NCBI GenBank assembly: GCA_026196875.1 | Contig: JAPHTP010000009.1 | Location: 1 to 64,000 of the forward strand | Direction of reading: 5' to 3' | Length of the DNA stretch: 64,000 nucleotides | Origin: Kangiellaceae bacterium | GTDB lineage: Bacteria; Pseudomonadota; Gammaproteobacteria; Enterobacterales; Kangiellaceae | Shown here: piece after piece, positions 44,513 through 53,203 of the stretch | How positions within the stretch are numbered: position 1 is the first letter of the stretch | Layout of the letters: the number at the start of each line of letters is the position of its first letter | Notes under the pieces: model-generated | The model's database searches: none | What the model was told of the DNA's origin: nothing | What the model saw: only the letters and a program-made list of their open reading frames with translations | Program-made: the position numbers and the translations under genes

Positions 44513-46735
44513 TTAAATGCCAACCGCCAGCTTTCCGTACTGTGATTCAATATGATTTTGCATTAACCGCATACGAATACTGAATTCATCTTTTACAATG
44601 GCAAACATGGGCTCTTTACGAGTATCTTCGAAAGCAGGATCAGTGTCAGCCCACCAAAAATCAACAAACCCTTCTTGAATCGACTGCCTCAACAGCGCAA
44701 TTGCTTTTTGCTGATCACCTCTGAGCGCGGTAAGAGCCGCTTCTTGGTATCTGATCATTTGCCCGCTGATCCCCTGGGCTCTTACGGTTTCAATTTCTCG
44801 TTGAACGGCGCCAAGATATCCTTCAAACTTAATTTGATCGCCTAACTTTTTATAAGCAGTGGCCAGAAATAATTGTATGCGGATGGTGTCATCAGTTACG
44901 AGGTTCTTATTATTCTCTCTTAATAATTCTAAAGCACGACTTAGATCTTCAACCGCATATTTCCATTCTTCATCGATGACTAAACTCAGACCACGCCAGT
45001 TTCTTTCCCAAGGCGATTTAGTTTGCTCATCAAACTCACTTGTCCACTGTTTAAATGATTCATAATCCCTGCTTGCCAACCAAATAAAAGCTTGCAACCA
45101 ATCAAACTTATCGCGGTATTTTCCTAAGTGCATATTATTCAGTTCATCTACATTGGATTGCGCCCGTTCAAATTGGCCCATTGGAATAAATATACGGCTG
45201 GAGTTTACCAGCCAAGAAGTTTGATCATCGCTTAATTCTGATAACCGATTATACATTCCGTAAGCCTGATCCAATTGACCGACGGCCATACTTACATCAC
45301 CGGCAATTTCATAAGCATTTGGGTAATTTGGATTATTTCTGATAACTACGTTAAACACGTCCATTGCTTCTTTGTAGTCACCAAATCTAACTAAATCCTT
45401 AGCTCGGTTATACCCTACTACCGCTGCTCGAGGATCTAGCTCGAAAGCCTTTTTACGTAGTTCGGCACCATCAAAAAACTCACCCTGGTTTTGTAGAATG
45501 CTGCCATACCACATGTAGGCTTCAGCGATAGATGGATTCAAGTTGATGGCTTTGGCTAAATGGCTTTTAGCGGTTTCCAATTCCTTTTCTGAATTTTCCT
45601 TGTCAGCCCCAGCCAGTTGCCAATGGAAAAGTCCTTTCACTGCATGCGCAGCACCTAATTCAGGATTGAGCTTTAAAGCATTCTGGATCAGGGGTTCGGC
45701 AAGAGATTTGGCGTCTTCAAATTTAATTATGCCGTAACTCACCTGCAATAAATAGGTTTCCGCAAGCATCGCCATAGCTTCAGAATAATTTGGATCGATT
45801 TCTAATGCTTTGGAGAAATCAACTATCGCATTTTCAAAATCTGTTTTACCTCGATTTCTCAAATATGCGAGTCCTTTGGAATACTCAGCGAATGCTGCTA
45901 TATTTTTGGTGCCTATTTCGGATCCAGTTGAATCAGTTTCTCCCAGCAAGCTTATTTTTAATTCATTGGATACAGACTGTGCTATCTCGTCTTGAACCTG
46001 GAAAACATTACTCGTATCTCGATCCCAAGACTTGGAAAAAACATGCACGTCTTCATCAGCTTTAATAAGCTGCGCGGTAACCCGAATCAGATCGCCTGAA
46101 CGCCTAACACTACCTTCTAGAATATATTGAACACCGAGTTCATGTGCGATTGTTTTAACGTTAATGTTAGTCTTTTTATACTGAAATGAGGAGGTGCGCG
46201 CAGCTACTCTTAACTTCTTATTTCGTGCTAAAACGTTGAGCAGCTCTTCTGAAAGTCCATCGGCAAAAAACTCGTCTTCTTGGGAGTCGCTAAAACTTGC
46301 AAATGGTAGCACCGCAATTGTTTTCTGTCCTTCGTTGGTATTGATAACAGATTGAATATTCGAAGTTTCGGCTATACTCGCACTAACAGGCTCACTCGCA
46401 CTGTTGTAATAAAGAAATGCTGCAGTCATGCCAAACGCGCCAATTACTACAAGTTCAAAAACTCGCGTCGCAATTGTTGTTTTAGCAATTTGGCCTTCAG
46501 ATTCGGTAATAGCTTTCTGGCGGTCTATTTTGATGTCATACATCCAACCGGAGATTAGGGCTACAGGAAAACCGGCAAATGCGACCAGCACCATAGAAGA
46601 CATCACCCAGTCCGCTATGCCTAAAACAGGCAGCAAGATATCCGCGATTTGGATAATACCCCACGCTATGGCAGCATAATAGGTAGCTGCTTTAAATATC
46701 TTTCGAGTTTTTACCTCTTCCCAAACACCTGACAT
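44513..46735 (-). CDS. Membrane TPR protein with FlgO/CadC-type PF-like domain
   Basis: The 740-residue protein begins with three hydrophobic segments (about 15-35, 43-63, 92-110). A periplasmic domain (about 138-265) follows, with TIAVLPFASFSDSQEDEFFADGLSEELLNVLA and GVQYILEGSVRRSGDLIRVTAQLI, then TPR repeats to the end (SEAMAMLAETYL, AEAYMWYGSILQNQGEF and others). The AVLPF...DGL.EEL...L segment is widespread in proteins combining adenylate-cyclase or HTH domains with TPRs. Here neither a cyclase nor a DNA-binding domain is present, so it is likely a scaffold or sensor. The exact role is unknown. Confidence 0.8.
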   Translation of the reverse strand: MSGVWEEVKTRKIFKAATYYAAIAWGIIQIADILLPVLGIADWVMSSMVLVAFAGFPVALISGWMYDIKIDRQKAITESEGQIAKTTIATRVFELVVIGAFGMTAAFLYYNSASEPVSASIAETSNIQSVINTNEGQKTIAVLPFASFSDSQEDEFFADGLSEELLNVLARNKKLRVAARTSSFQYKKTNINVKTIAHELGVQYILEGSVRRSGDLIRVTAQLIKADEDVHVFSKSWDRDTSNVFQVQDEIAQSVSNELKISLLGETDSTGSEIGTKNIAAFAEYSKGLAYLRNRGKTDFENAIVDFSKALEIDPNYSEAMAMLAETYLLQVSYGIIKFEDAKSLAEPLIQNALKLNPELGAAHAVKGLFHWQLAGADKENSEKELETAKSHLAKAINLNPSIAEAYMWYGSILQNQGEFFDGAELRKKAFELDPRAAVVGYNRAKDLVRFGDYKEAMDVFNVVIRNNPNYPNAYEIAGDVSMAVGQLDQAYGMYNRLSELSDDQTSWLVNSSRIFIPMGQFERAQSNVDELNNMHLGKYRDKFDWLQAFIWLASRDYESFKQWTSEFDEQTKSPWERNWRGLSLVIDEEWKYAVEDLSRALELLRENNKNLVTDDTIRIQLFLATAYKKLGDQIKFEGYLGAVQREIETVRAQGISGQMIRYQEAALTALRGDQQKAIALLRQSIQEGFVDFWWADTDPAFEDTRKEPMFAIVKDEFSIRMRLMQNHIESQYGKLAVGI

Positions 46736-46883
46736 GCGTATTCCTGCTTGCTAAAACTTCTGGTTCAAAGCGCAAAAGTCGGTTTCTATATGATAACTTA
46801 TAAGTCGACAAGTTCAACGAAATTGGCGGGGTTTTAGCGCCACCAATCTCATTTTTATTTCCGAATAACGAAACTGCTTAATT

Positions 46884-47771
46884 TTAGTCTTTAGATTTAG
46901 ATTTTAGACCAATATTACCGCTCACAGTTGACATTCTTACTACACCTTTTCCAGAACCAGCGGTGAATCTCAAGCTATGCGAGTTTATAAAACTACTTTT
47001 AGGTCGATCCTTGGAATATTCGTTTGTAATATCGCCTCCAGGTGCAGTTTCCATTGAAACTCGAGCATTAAGATCGCCCTTAATATAATAGAAAGCTTCT
47101 CCTGATACGCTACTCATTTTTAATTCCGCATCATCACTCATTGAGCCTGATATCCGAGTGTCTCCAGATACGGTCGATAAATTTGCAGTTTCAATCTGCT
47201 CCGATTGAATTTCCAAGTCGGCGGAAACGCCACTAATACTTAACTTTTTGCATTGAACTTTGGCTTTTAAATCTCCACTGACAGTTGAGACTTCCAAGCT
47301 ACCAACTAAATCCTTAAGTCTTAACTCGCCACTAACGCTATTGATATAGGTCCTACCTTTGGTTCCTTTTACGACTATATCGCCGCTCACCGAGTTGATA
47401 TCAACGCCTCCGTCAATTTGACTTATGTCCAGGTCAGTCGCGACACCGGAAAAAGTTAAACGCGAAGAGCGTGGCAACATAATTTTAAGATCTGAACCAT
47501 CACGGCTTCGATATTTGGAATTTCTTGGCAACTTAACTTTGACTAGAGTCCGGTCGCCTTTAGTTTTAAAGATAAATTCTTCTGCCAATTCATCTAGTGT
47601 GCCGGTGACCTTTACCTGATTTTTATCCCAGCCTTTAAAAGTAATCTCACCGCGAATATTATGCACTTCGACTACTCCATCAGCTGCCACATCAAGAGTT
47701 TGGTCTACTTTTTCACCTGCACTTGCAGATAAACAGTAGCTCACTAAGAGCAAAGAGATTAACTTCTTCAT
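46884..47771 (-). CDS. DUF4097 family exported beta-repeat protein
   Basis: The 295-residue product has a signal peptide ending SASA/GEKVDQ. The mature part starts with GVVEVHNIRGEITFKGWDKNQVKVTGTL, the DUF4097 opening. A repeated short strand motif follows, with many near-identical SVSGD/STVSGD elements (INSVSGD, INSVSGE, VSTVSGD, LSTVSGD, MSSVSGE, MSTVSGN), forming a right-handed beta-helix or adhesin-like sheet. Such genes often follow ECF sigma/anti-sigma pairs, as here; the start overlaps the preceding stop by 4 nt. Molecular function is unknown. Confidence 0.87.
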   Translation of the reverse strand: MKKLISLLLVSYCLSASAGEKVDQTLDVAADGVVEVHNIRGEITFKGWDKNQVKVTGTLDELAEEFIFKTKGDRTLVKVKLPRNSKYRSRDGSDLKIMLPRSSRLTFSGVATDLDISQIDGGVDINSVSGDIVVKGTKGRTYINSVSGELRLKDLVGSLEVSTVSGDLKAKVQCKKLSISGVSADLEIQSEQIETANLSTVSGDTRISGSMSDDAELKMSSVSGEAFYYIKGDLNARVSMETAPGGDITNEYSKDRPKSSFINSHSLRFTAGSGKGVVRMSTVSGNIGLKSKSKD

Positions 47772-48343
47772 ATTCTTTCCTCACTAAAAATATCCTGGTT
47801 TAATCTTACCAGCTGAGATAACACAGCTAATTCTTGTTGATAGGTTGCCTTGAGAAGTTTTGGCAATTTAGGATCATTGGGCTGTAGCTCTATGGCTTTT
47901 TTTAAATTAACTGTCGCCTTATCAATTACCCTTAATTGGGACCTAACATTTGTAATCATTTCAGCTTGCCCTTCACCGATTTCAAAATCTATCTGTGATA
48001 ACAACGCGGTTCTTGCCAAGCGGTATTCCTGCTCCATCAACTTTAATGCTGATTTGGCTTGTTCAATAGAGTCAATCTGATGCGCAGCATGATTGCGTAC
48101 CAACAACTCCGCTTGTTGATAAGTTCTCCAGCTCCAGCTAACAGAACCAATACTGAGCACTAGAGTAGCGGCGATTGCCCAAGGGATCCAGCGTGGAGTG
48201 TAAATCTTTGTGAATTTCCCTTTAATGTTGGCCTCAATTTCCGGCCATAACTCTCTACTCGGTTCCATGTCTTGAGGTAGTGAATTTAACGCTTGTTGCA
48301 ATTGTTTTTGCTTGTCGAGATCAACAATAGAATCTTTATCCAT
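47768..48343 (-). CDS. Single-pass anti-sigma-factor-like membrane protein
   Basis: The 191-residue protein has an N-terminal cytosolic segment containing LNSLPQDMEPSRELWPEIEANI, a pattern common in anti-sigma factors paired with ECF sigma genes. One membrane helix (about 52-70) is followed by a helical periplasmic part. No zinc-binding HxxxCxxC motif is visible. Position between an ECF sigma gene (19-nt gap) and a DUF4097 gene (4-nt overlap) supports the role. The assignment is from context and a short motif, not from a full family match. Confidence 0.6.
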   Translation of the reverse strand: MDKDSIVDLDKQKQLQQALNSLPQDMEPSRELWPEIEANIKGKFTKIYTPRWIPWAIAATLVLSIGSVSWSWRTYQQAELLVRNHAAHQIDSIEQAKSALKLMEQEYRLARTALLSQIDFEIGEGQAEMITNVRSQLRVIDKATVNLKKAIELQPNDPKLPKLLKATYQQELAVLSQLVRLNQDIFSEERI

Positions 48344-48362
48344 TATTTCACCTCCGTTGATG

Positions 48363-48950
48363 TTACTGCTTGCTTCCGGCGAGGTACAACTCTCGTAAGA
48401 GCATTCTCGCTCGCGCTAACTGCGCTTTGGATGTACCAGTAGCAATGTTTAATAAATTTCCAATTTCTTGATGAGAGTATCCTTCAATATCGTGCAAAAC
48501 TAATACGCTTCTGGCCCCGTGAGGCAATTTCAAAATCAACTTATCCAGGTCTATTTTGGCTCCAGATTCAGGATGATGAGCGGCAATTTCTGAATCAAAT
48601 TCAACGCTGTTCTCCCAAATTTGATGGCTTTTTAGTCGAATTCTGTCAATTACCACTCTCGAGGCAATCGTTCGCAGCCATGTATAAAATTGACTTTGTT
48701 GTTTAAACCCGGGCAGTCCTTGCCAAGCCTTAACAAATGCTTCCTGCACGACCTCTTCAGCCAAGGATTGCTCTCCACACAAACGAGTGCAAAACATTAG
48801 CAGTCTTCGATGATAAGCACGATAAAGGTGCTCAAATGAATTGATGTCACCACTTATCGCCGCTTCTATCCAACGATCAACTTGTCCACTTGTAATTTGA
48901 ATGGATTGCGACAAGTGAAACTCTTCCCTCCAGCTCTGATTGAATTTCAT
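48363..48950 (-). CDS. ECF-type RNA polymerase sigma factor
   Basis: The 195-residue sigma-70-family factor has region 2 at about 38-105 (FEHLYRAYHRRLLMFCTRL, AEEVVQEAFVKAWQGL, FYTWLRTIASRVVIDRIR). Region 4 is at about 138-190 (LPHGARSVLVLHDIEGYSHQEIGNLLNIATGTSKAQLARARMLLREL). No sigma-1 or sigma-3 regions are present, as usual for the group. It heads a three-gene operon with the anti-sigma-like and DUF4097 genes. An autoregulated promoter is expected but I could not identify it. Confidence 0.93.
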   Translation of the reverse strand: MKFNQSWREEFHLSQSIQITSGQVDRWIEAAISGDINSFEHLYRAYHRRLLMFCTRLCGEQSLAEEVVQEAFVKAWQGLPGFKQQSQFYTWLRTIASRVVIDRIRLKSHQIWENSVEFDSEIAAHHPESGAKIDLDKLILKLPHGARSVLVLHDIEGYSHQEIGNLLNIATGTSKAQLARARMLLRELYLAGSKQ

Positions 48951-49003
48951 CCAGCACTATTTTAATAGACGTAAGATTTATCGGTTTAGTTTAACTCAAA
49001 ATC

Positions 49004-49032
49004 AAAAAAACCGAAGAAATTCAGTTTTTTTT
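49004..49032 (-). terminator. Probable terminator of the DUF2333 operon
   Basis: On the minus strand, AAAAAACTGAA-TTTC-TTCGGTTTTTTT forms a stem with one G-U pair ending in a T run, 19 bp past the DUF2333 stop. Confidence 0.7.
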
Positions 49033-49050
49033 GATTAGGTTTACCTAAAC

Positions 49051-50088
49051 TTATCCTTTATTCAATAAATCCCGCAGATCGATGATAGCCGCGTTTGCTC
49101 TGCTGATATAAGAAGCCATTACTAAAGAGTGGTTCGCGACCAGACCAAAACCGCTTCCATTTAAAATAATAGGACTCCAAATAGCTTCCTGGGTCGCTTC
49201 CAGCTCCCTGATAATCTGCGCGAGACTAGCTCTTGCATTTTTCTTTTCTAGAACAGTTTCAAAATCTATTTGCACCGCCTTCAACAGGTGAATTAAAGCC
49301 CAGCAAGCGCCACGAGCTTCATAGAAAGTATTGTCAATTTCAAACCAAGGTGTTTTTACTGTTAAGCTGTTAGCACCCTGTGTTGATTGAGTAGCCGCCG
49401 AATCACCTGAAAGATCGGTATTCACCCTTTCTTGGCCCACAGAAGCAGCTAATCGCTGAGACAAGCCACCAAGACGCTTTTCAACTAAAGATAACCATTC
49501 AGCTAAATTATCCGCTCTTGCATAAAATTGATTGTCAGGACTGTTAACCTGCCCCAAATTCTCTTTATACAATCGTAATTTTTCTACTCCAGAACCGTAC
49601 TTATCTTCAGCAAAGGGAAAAGCCCAGGCTAAATGATCGTTGTTGAACAATGGCTCAGCGTCTTTAAGATACTTGTTTTCCAACGATTGTGATTGAGAAC
49701 GACTAATGTGGTTTCTGAGTACCGAGGCCATATCTCTGACTTGAACCAAGACACCAAACTCCCAAGAAGGAATATTATCGAGAAATACTGAAGGTGGAAG
49801 TACATCGTTACTTAGATAGCCACCAGGTTTATCCAAAAGTGTGGAAGCAACTTTTTCAGTCGCTGCAACCGTAGTGTATCCAACAATAAATTTTTTGTCC
49901 TGACCTGTAGTCACGTAAGCATTTTCTGTTTCAACATCAAATAGGCCTGGCTCAGAACTCCAATAAATCCCGAGTAGGTAGAGCAAGAAAACAAATACTA
50001 AAAGGCTAATAATGATTAACTTTATAAAACTTGCTGATTCTGAAACACCTGAGGTTAATTCAGTTTCTTTTTTCCAGAATTTCCACAT
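49051..50088 (-). CDS. DUF2333 family membrane protein
   Basis: The 345-residue protein has one N-terminal membrane helix (about 24-43, LIIISLLVFVFLLYLLGIYW) and a large periplasmic domain. The family pattern is clear: VGYTTVAATEKVASTLLDKPGGYLSNDVLPPS, LDNIPSWEFGVLVQVRD and, near the C-terminus, WFEIDNTFYEARGACWALIHLLKA. Length and topology match DUF2333, of unknown function. It lies 18 nt downstream of the copper chaperone gene and is probably cotranscribed with it. AAGGA precedes the ATG. Confidence 0.88.
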   Translation of the reverse strand: MWKFWKKETELTSGVSESASFIKLIIISLLVFVFLLYLLGIYWSSEPGLFDVETENAYVTTGQDKKFIVGYTTVAATEKVASTLLDKPGGYLSNDVLPPSVFLDNIPSWEFGVLVQVRDMASVLRNHISRSQSQSLENKYLKDAEPLFNNDHLAWAFPFAEDKYGSGVEKLRLYKENLGQVNSPDNQFYARADNLAEWLSLVEKRLGGLSQRLAASVGQERVNTDLSGDSAATQSTQGANSLTVKTPWFEIDNTFYEARGACWALIHLLKAVQIDFETVLEKKNARASLAQIIRELEATQEAIWSPIILNGSGFGLVANHSLVMASYISRANAAIIDLRDLLNKG

Positions 50089-50106
50089 AGTCTATTCCTT
50101 TTGAAT

Positions 50107-50544
50107 TTACTTGCCTAAAACCTTAAATTCTAAGCTGCCGGATTTTTCGAATATTAATTTAACCGTAAAAGCTTTAGATGTGAGCTCTTTATCCACGCCC
50201 ATTAACATAATATGGTAATCACCACGCTTAAAATCAAGTTGCTCTCCCGGCTTTAATGTAATATTGCTCACATGGTTCATTTTCACGATTCCATCGACGA
50301 TCTGTGATTGGTGAATCATTGCGTGGTGCGCTACAGTAGTTTCTACATCAACTAAATTGACTTCTTGGTCGGATTGATTTTTTAGTGAAAGGTAAATTGC
50401 GGCAGTTTTACTGACGGCAGGTGTTTGCGGCATCGACACATTTGAAACTTTTAACCTATCAAGTACAGATGAATTTGACGCATAACTGACGGTAGTACCC
50501 GATAAAAAGCTAAAAAGCAAAAAAGCCCTTACAACATGTTTCAT
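50107..50544 (-). CDS. PCu(A)C family periplasmic copper chaperone
   Basis: The 145-residue exported protein has a signal peptide ending near SYA/SNSS (residue 22). The Cu(I) site is fully conserved as H-X10-M-X21-H-X-M with His78, Met89, His111 and Met113. Such proteins deliver copper to the CuA site of cytochrome oxidase, usually with SCO proteins; no sco gene is in view. It is upstream of the DUF2333 gene on the same strand. Confidence 0.9.
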   Translation of the reverse strand: MKHVVRAFLLFSFLSGTTVSYASNSSVLDRLKVSNVSMPQTPAVSKTAAIYLSLKNQSDQEVNLVDVETTVAHHAMIHQSQIVDGIVKMNHVSNITLKPGEQLDFKRGDYHIMLMGVDKELTSKAFTVKLIFEKSGSLEFKVLGK

Positions 50545-50623
50545 TTAATACTCAGTTCTTAGAATTAATAGGGTAATCTCGATTGTACCAAGTAACGCAT
50601 TTAAATATTAGTGCCAAGTCAAT

Positions 50624-50649
50624 AAAAAGACCTTGCGTGGAATGCAAGG
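50624..50649 (-). terminator. Rho-independent terminator of pspA-pspC
   Basis: CCTTGC/GCAAGG with a 7-nt loop is followed on the minus strand by TCTTTTTATT, 34 bp after the pspC stop. Confidence 0.75.
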
Positions 50650-50682
50650 CCCTTTGCAGATTTTACCCAATACAGAGTGAGA

Positions 50683-50904
50683 TTAATAAAACAGTACTCC
50701 GGCAATAAGGTAAGCGAACAAAGTTGGTGCAGTGAAAGTCAACAAACATAAAACAGCAACAACTCTTACTAAAGTCACGTCCCAATTGAATTGGTCTGCT
50801 AACCCCGCGCATACGCCCATAATTTTACTACGCGCCTTAGGGCGACGGTGATAGTAATCTCGCGAACCGTAATCCGAAGACCTGTAATGACTGTATCTGC
50901 TCAT
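50683..50904 (-). CDS. pspC: PspC domain protein
   Basis: This 73-residue protein has a basic, Tyr/Arg-rich N-terminus followed by the PspC domain (about 27-73): KIMGVCAGLADQFNWDVTLVRVVAVLCLL and a hydrophobic C-terminal helix. It is shorter than E. coli PspC (119) and keeps only the core. PspC is an inner-membrane sensor/partner of PspA. It follows pspA by 63 nt in the same operon. No pspB is present. Confidence 0.88.
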   Translation of the reverse strand: MSRYSHYRSSDYGSRDYYHRRPKARSKIMGVCAGLADQFNWDVTLVRVVAVLCLLTFTAPTLFAYLIAGVLFY

Positions 50905-50967
50905 TTTATTCTCTCCAACTATGAATTCTGCTTGTCTTGAATCTAATCTTCAGCTTTAAACCCAAAC

Positions 50968-51636
50968 TTAAGAGGCTTTCTTATTCATTTTTGCTTTCAG
51001 CTGCTCTAACTCTTCATCAAGTTTTTCATTATCACCAAGGGAATCGATTTGTTGACTTAAGGAAACGTTGCGTCCCAAATCCATTGCTTCGACTTCCGCT
51101 TCTAATTCATCCATGCGCTTTTCAAATCGTTCAAATCGGTGTAAAGCATCATTTATCGCAGTATCATCAATGCGTTTTCTCATTTGAATTGTCGACTTCA
51201 CAGTCTCGTGACGGGCAACAAGCGCATCTCGCCGTGCTACAGCTTCATTCAATTTAGACTGTAACTTGCTCACATCTTGTTCAAGCCTTAGCAATGCCGC
51301 ATCCAATTCTTCCAGCTCTTTGGTTTGAGCTTCAATTGCTTGCTCAACTCGATGTTTTTCTTGAATAGCCTGCTTGGCTAAGTCTTCTCTTTCCTTACTA
51401 AGCGCTTTCTCGGCACGCGCTTGCCATGCAGCGACTTCTTCTTGCATATTTTTAAGTTGGCGCTGCATATCCTTTTTGTCAGCAATAGTTTTAGCAGATT
51501 GAGTTCTCACGTCGAAAAGTGTCGATTCCATTTCAGCGATTATCATTCGAACCAGCTTTTCGGGATCCTCTGCTTTATCTAACATGGCAGAAACGTTGCT
51601 GTTTACTATGTCTGAAAATCGTTTAAATACGCTCAT
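50968..51636 (-). CDS. pspA: Phage shock protein A
   Basis: The 222-residue ESCRT-III-like coiled-coil protein supports the inner membrane under stress. It starts MSVFKRFSDIVNSNVSAMLDKAEDPEKLVRMIIAEME (amphipathic helix then PspA hairpin) and continues with charged heptads, ending FERMEKRMDELEAEVEAMDLG-like sequence typical of the family. A sigma-54-like promoter lies about 70 bp upstream. The enhancer-binding protein gene pspF, divergent in E. coli, is not here. Confidence 0.94.
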   Translation of the reverse strand: MSVFKRFSDIVNSNVSAMLDKAEDPEKLVRMIIAEMESTLFDVRTQSAKTIADKKDMQRQLKNMQEEVAAWQARAEKALSKEREDLAKQAIQEKHRVEQAIEAQTKELEELDAALLRLEQDVSKLQSKLNEAVARRDALVARHETVKSTIQMRKRIDDTAINDALHRFERFEKRMDELEAEVEAMDLGRNVSLSQQIDSLGDNEKLDEELEQLKAKMNKKAS

Positions 51637-51670
51637 TGGCTTCCTCTCTATTATTGCAAACTGTTTAGTT

Positions 51671-51695
51671 ACCAGGCTTTACATTATTGCCTGGT
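51671..51695. repeat. Inverted repeat in the pspA leader
   Basis: ACCAGGC/GCCTGGT with an 11-bp spacer lies just downstream of the sigma-54-like element and would form a hairpin in the pspA 5' leader. No T run follows. Confidence 0.4.
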
Positions 51696-51708
51696 TTAGT
51701 ATTGCTAA

Positions 51709-51725
51709 TTCATGGATCGTGCCAA
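51709..51725 (-). promoter_or_regulatory. Sigma-54-like promoter of pspA
   Basis: On the minus strand, TTGGCACG-ATCC-ATGAA fits the consensus TTGGCACG-N4-TTGCW with a perfect -24 element and correct spacing. The -12 dinucleotide is GA, not GC. The leader to pspA would be about 60 nt. pspA is sigma-54 dependent in E. coli. Confidence 0.5.
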
Positions 51726-51866
51726 TCAGAGAAAAAAGACTATAACTAATTGAATATTATAAGAATATTCAACTTTAAGAATAATAAGAAATGAATTGAA
51801 TTGGTGACCTGATATTATCCAGCTAAGCAAACAGACCAAAAAGTGGTGAAATTAACAACTCTAACT

Positions 51867-52853
51867 TTAATCACCAAGCACTTGCCGGGTTGCAGCCTCA
51901 ATAACCTCGATTCCAGCTTCAGTTTTATAGGCATTTTCTGATAAATAACGACGCCATAACTTCCCTCGGGGCTGAGCGTGGAACAATCCAAGAATGTGGC
52001 GAGAAATGTGCTGAAGTCTTGTACCACTATTTAACTCTGATTCGATATAGGGAATTAGAGCTTCTACAATCTGTTTTCTAGATAAAGTTTCCCGTTCATC
52101 TGCATAAAAACGACTATCTACGTCCGATAACATAAACGGATTGTGATAAGCCTCACGCCCAATCATTACTCCATCAACATGTTTCTTATGGCTCTCTGCC
52201 TGCTCCAGACTGGTAACACCGCCGTTTAAAATGACTTCTAAATGGGGATAATCCTGCTTTAAGCGATAAACAACATCGTAATGTAGCGGCGGTATCTCGC
52301 GATTTTGTTTTGGACTTAAGCCGGATAGGATTGCTTTTCGTGCATGCACAATGAAAGTATCACAACCACCTTGATGGACAGTTTCTACAAACTTGGTTAG
52401 GAAATCATAACTATCAAAATCATCGATACCGATACGATGTTTAACCGTAACGGGTATACTAACAACATTATTCATCGCGCTAACACACTCGGCTACCAGT
52501 CCAGGCTCCGCCATCAAACATGCACCGATTTTCCCCATTTGCACACGATCAGACGGGCAGCCGACATTGAGGTTAATTTCGTCATAACCAAATTCTTCGC
52601 AAATCTTAGCGCACTCCGCAAGCTCAACCGGGTTACTCCCACCTAATTGCACGGCCACAGGGTGCTCCGAAGGATCAAACCTTAGATATTTTGGATGGTC
52701 ACCATGCAGAATAGCCCCTGTAGTGACCATTTCCGTATATAAAACAGCATGTTTTGATATCAAGCGCAGAAAATAGCGATCATGACGATCCGTCCACTCC
52801 ATCATAGGCGCAATGGAAATTGTTCTGTTGAGCTTCAAATTACTACTCTTCAT
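51867..52853 (-). CDS. dusA: tRNA-dihydrouridine(20/20a) synthase DusA
   Basis: The 328-residue FMN enzyme reduces uridine 20/20a in tRNA D loops. The N-terminus ISIAPMMEWTDRHDRYFLRLIS carries the DusA form of the family motif. NLNVGCPSDRVQMGKIGACLM contains the catalytic Cys. The VKHRIGIDDFDSYDFL and NGGVTSLEQAESH segments fit FMN binding, and the C-terminal helical domain has GLFHAQPRGKLWRRYLSE. It is monocistronic. The ATG has only a weak ribosome site, and no better start is visible. Confidence 0.95.
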   Translation of the reverse strand: MKSSNLKLNRTISIAPMMEWTDRHDRYFLRLISKHAVLYTEMVTTGAILHGDHPKYLRFDPSEHPVAVQLGGSNPVELAECAKICEEFGYDEINLNVGCPSDRVQMGKIGACLMAEPGLVAECVSAMNNVVSIPVTVKHRIGIDDFDSYDFLTKFVETVHQGGCDTFIVHARKAILSGLSPKQNREIPPLHYDVVYRLKQDYPHLEVILNGGVTSLEQAESHKKHVDGVMIGREAYHNPFMLSDVDSRFYADERETLSRKQIVEALIPYIESELNSGTRLQHISRHILGLFHAQPRGKLWRRYLSENAYKTEAGIEVIEAATRQVLGD

Positions 52854-53203
52854 CGGGTAAATACAGCGAAAAACGGCGGCTATTTTACCAAAACTTTCTC
52901 AAATAACCGAAAAATTTAGTGTAAAAACTGCTTTTATCGTAATTAAAAATCAATGACTTACAAAAAAATCTAACATTTTTGTAAAAAAATCGTTAAGGAT
53001 TTTGAGATATGGCCGATAAATTTTGTATCAAGTCAATAGTGACCCACTTGCTCACAGAGTTTTAACTCTTCACAAAGCCTGGGTTCGCAGTTTGAGCGCC
53101 AAGGCAGGCTGTATCTCGATTTAACAACAAAGATATCGAAGGTATTTGATCATGGAAGTTTTTTATTGGTCATTTGACCTTTAATTATGAGAGGAGCCAA
53201 ACC
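52854..53203. other. Divergent dusA/DUF3718 intergenic region
   Basis: About 350 bp of AT-rich DNA. TTACAAAAA/TTTTTGTAA with a 9-bp gap (52958-52966, 52976-52984) could be an operator for an AT-rich-site regulator. No open frame or convincing -35/-10 pair was found; the leader of the first DUF3718 gene is probably long. Confidence 0.35.
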
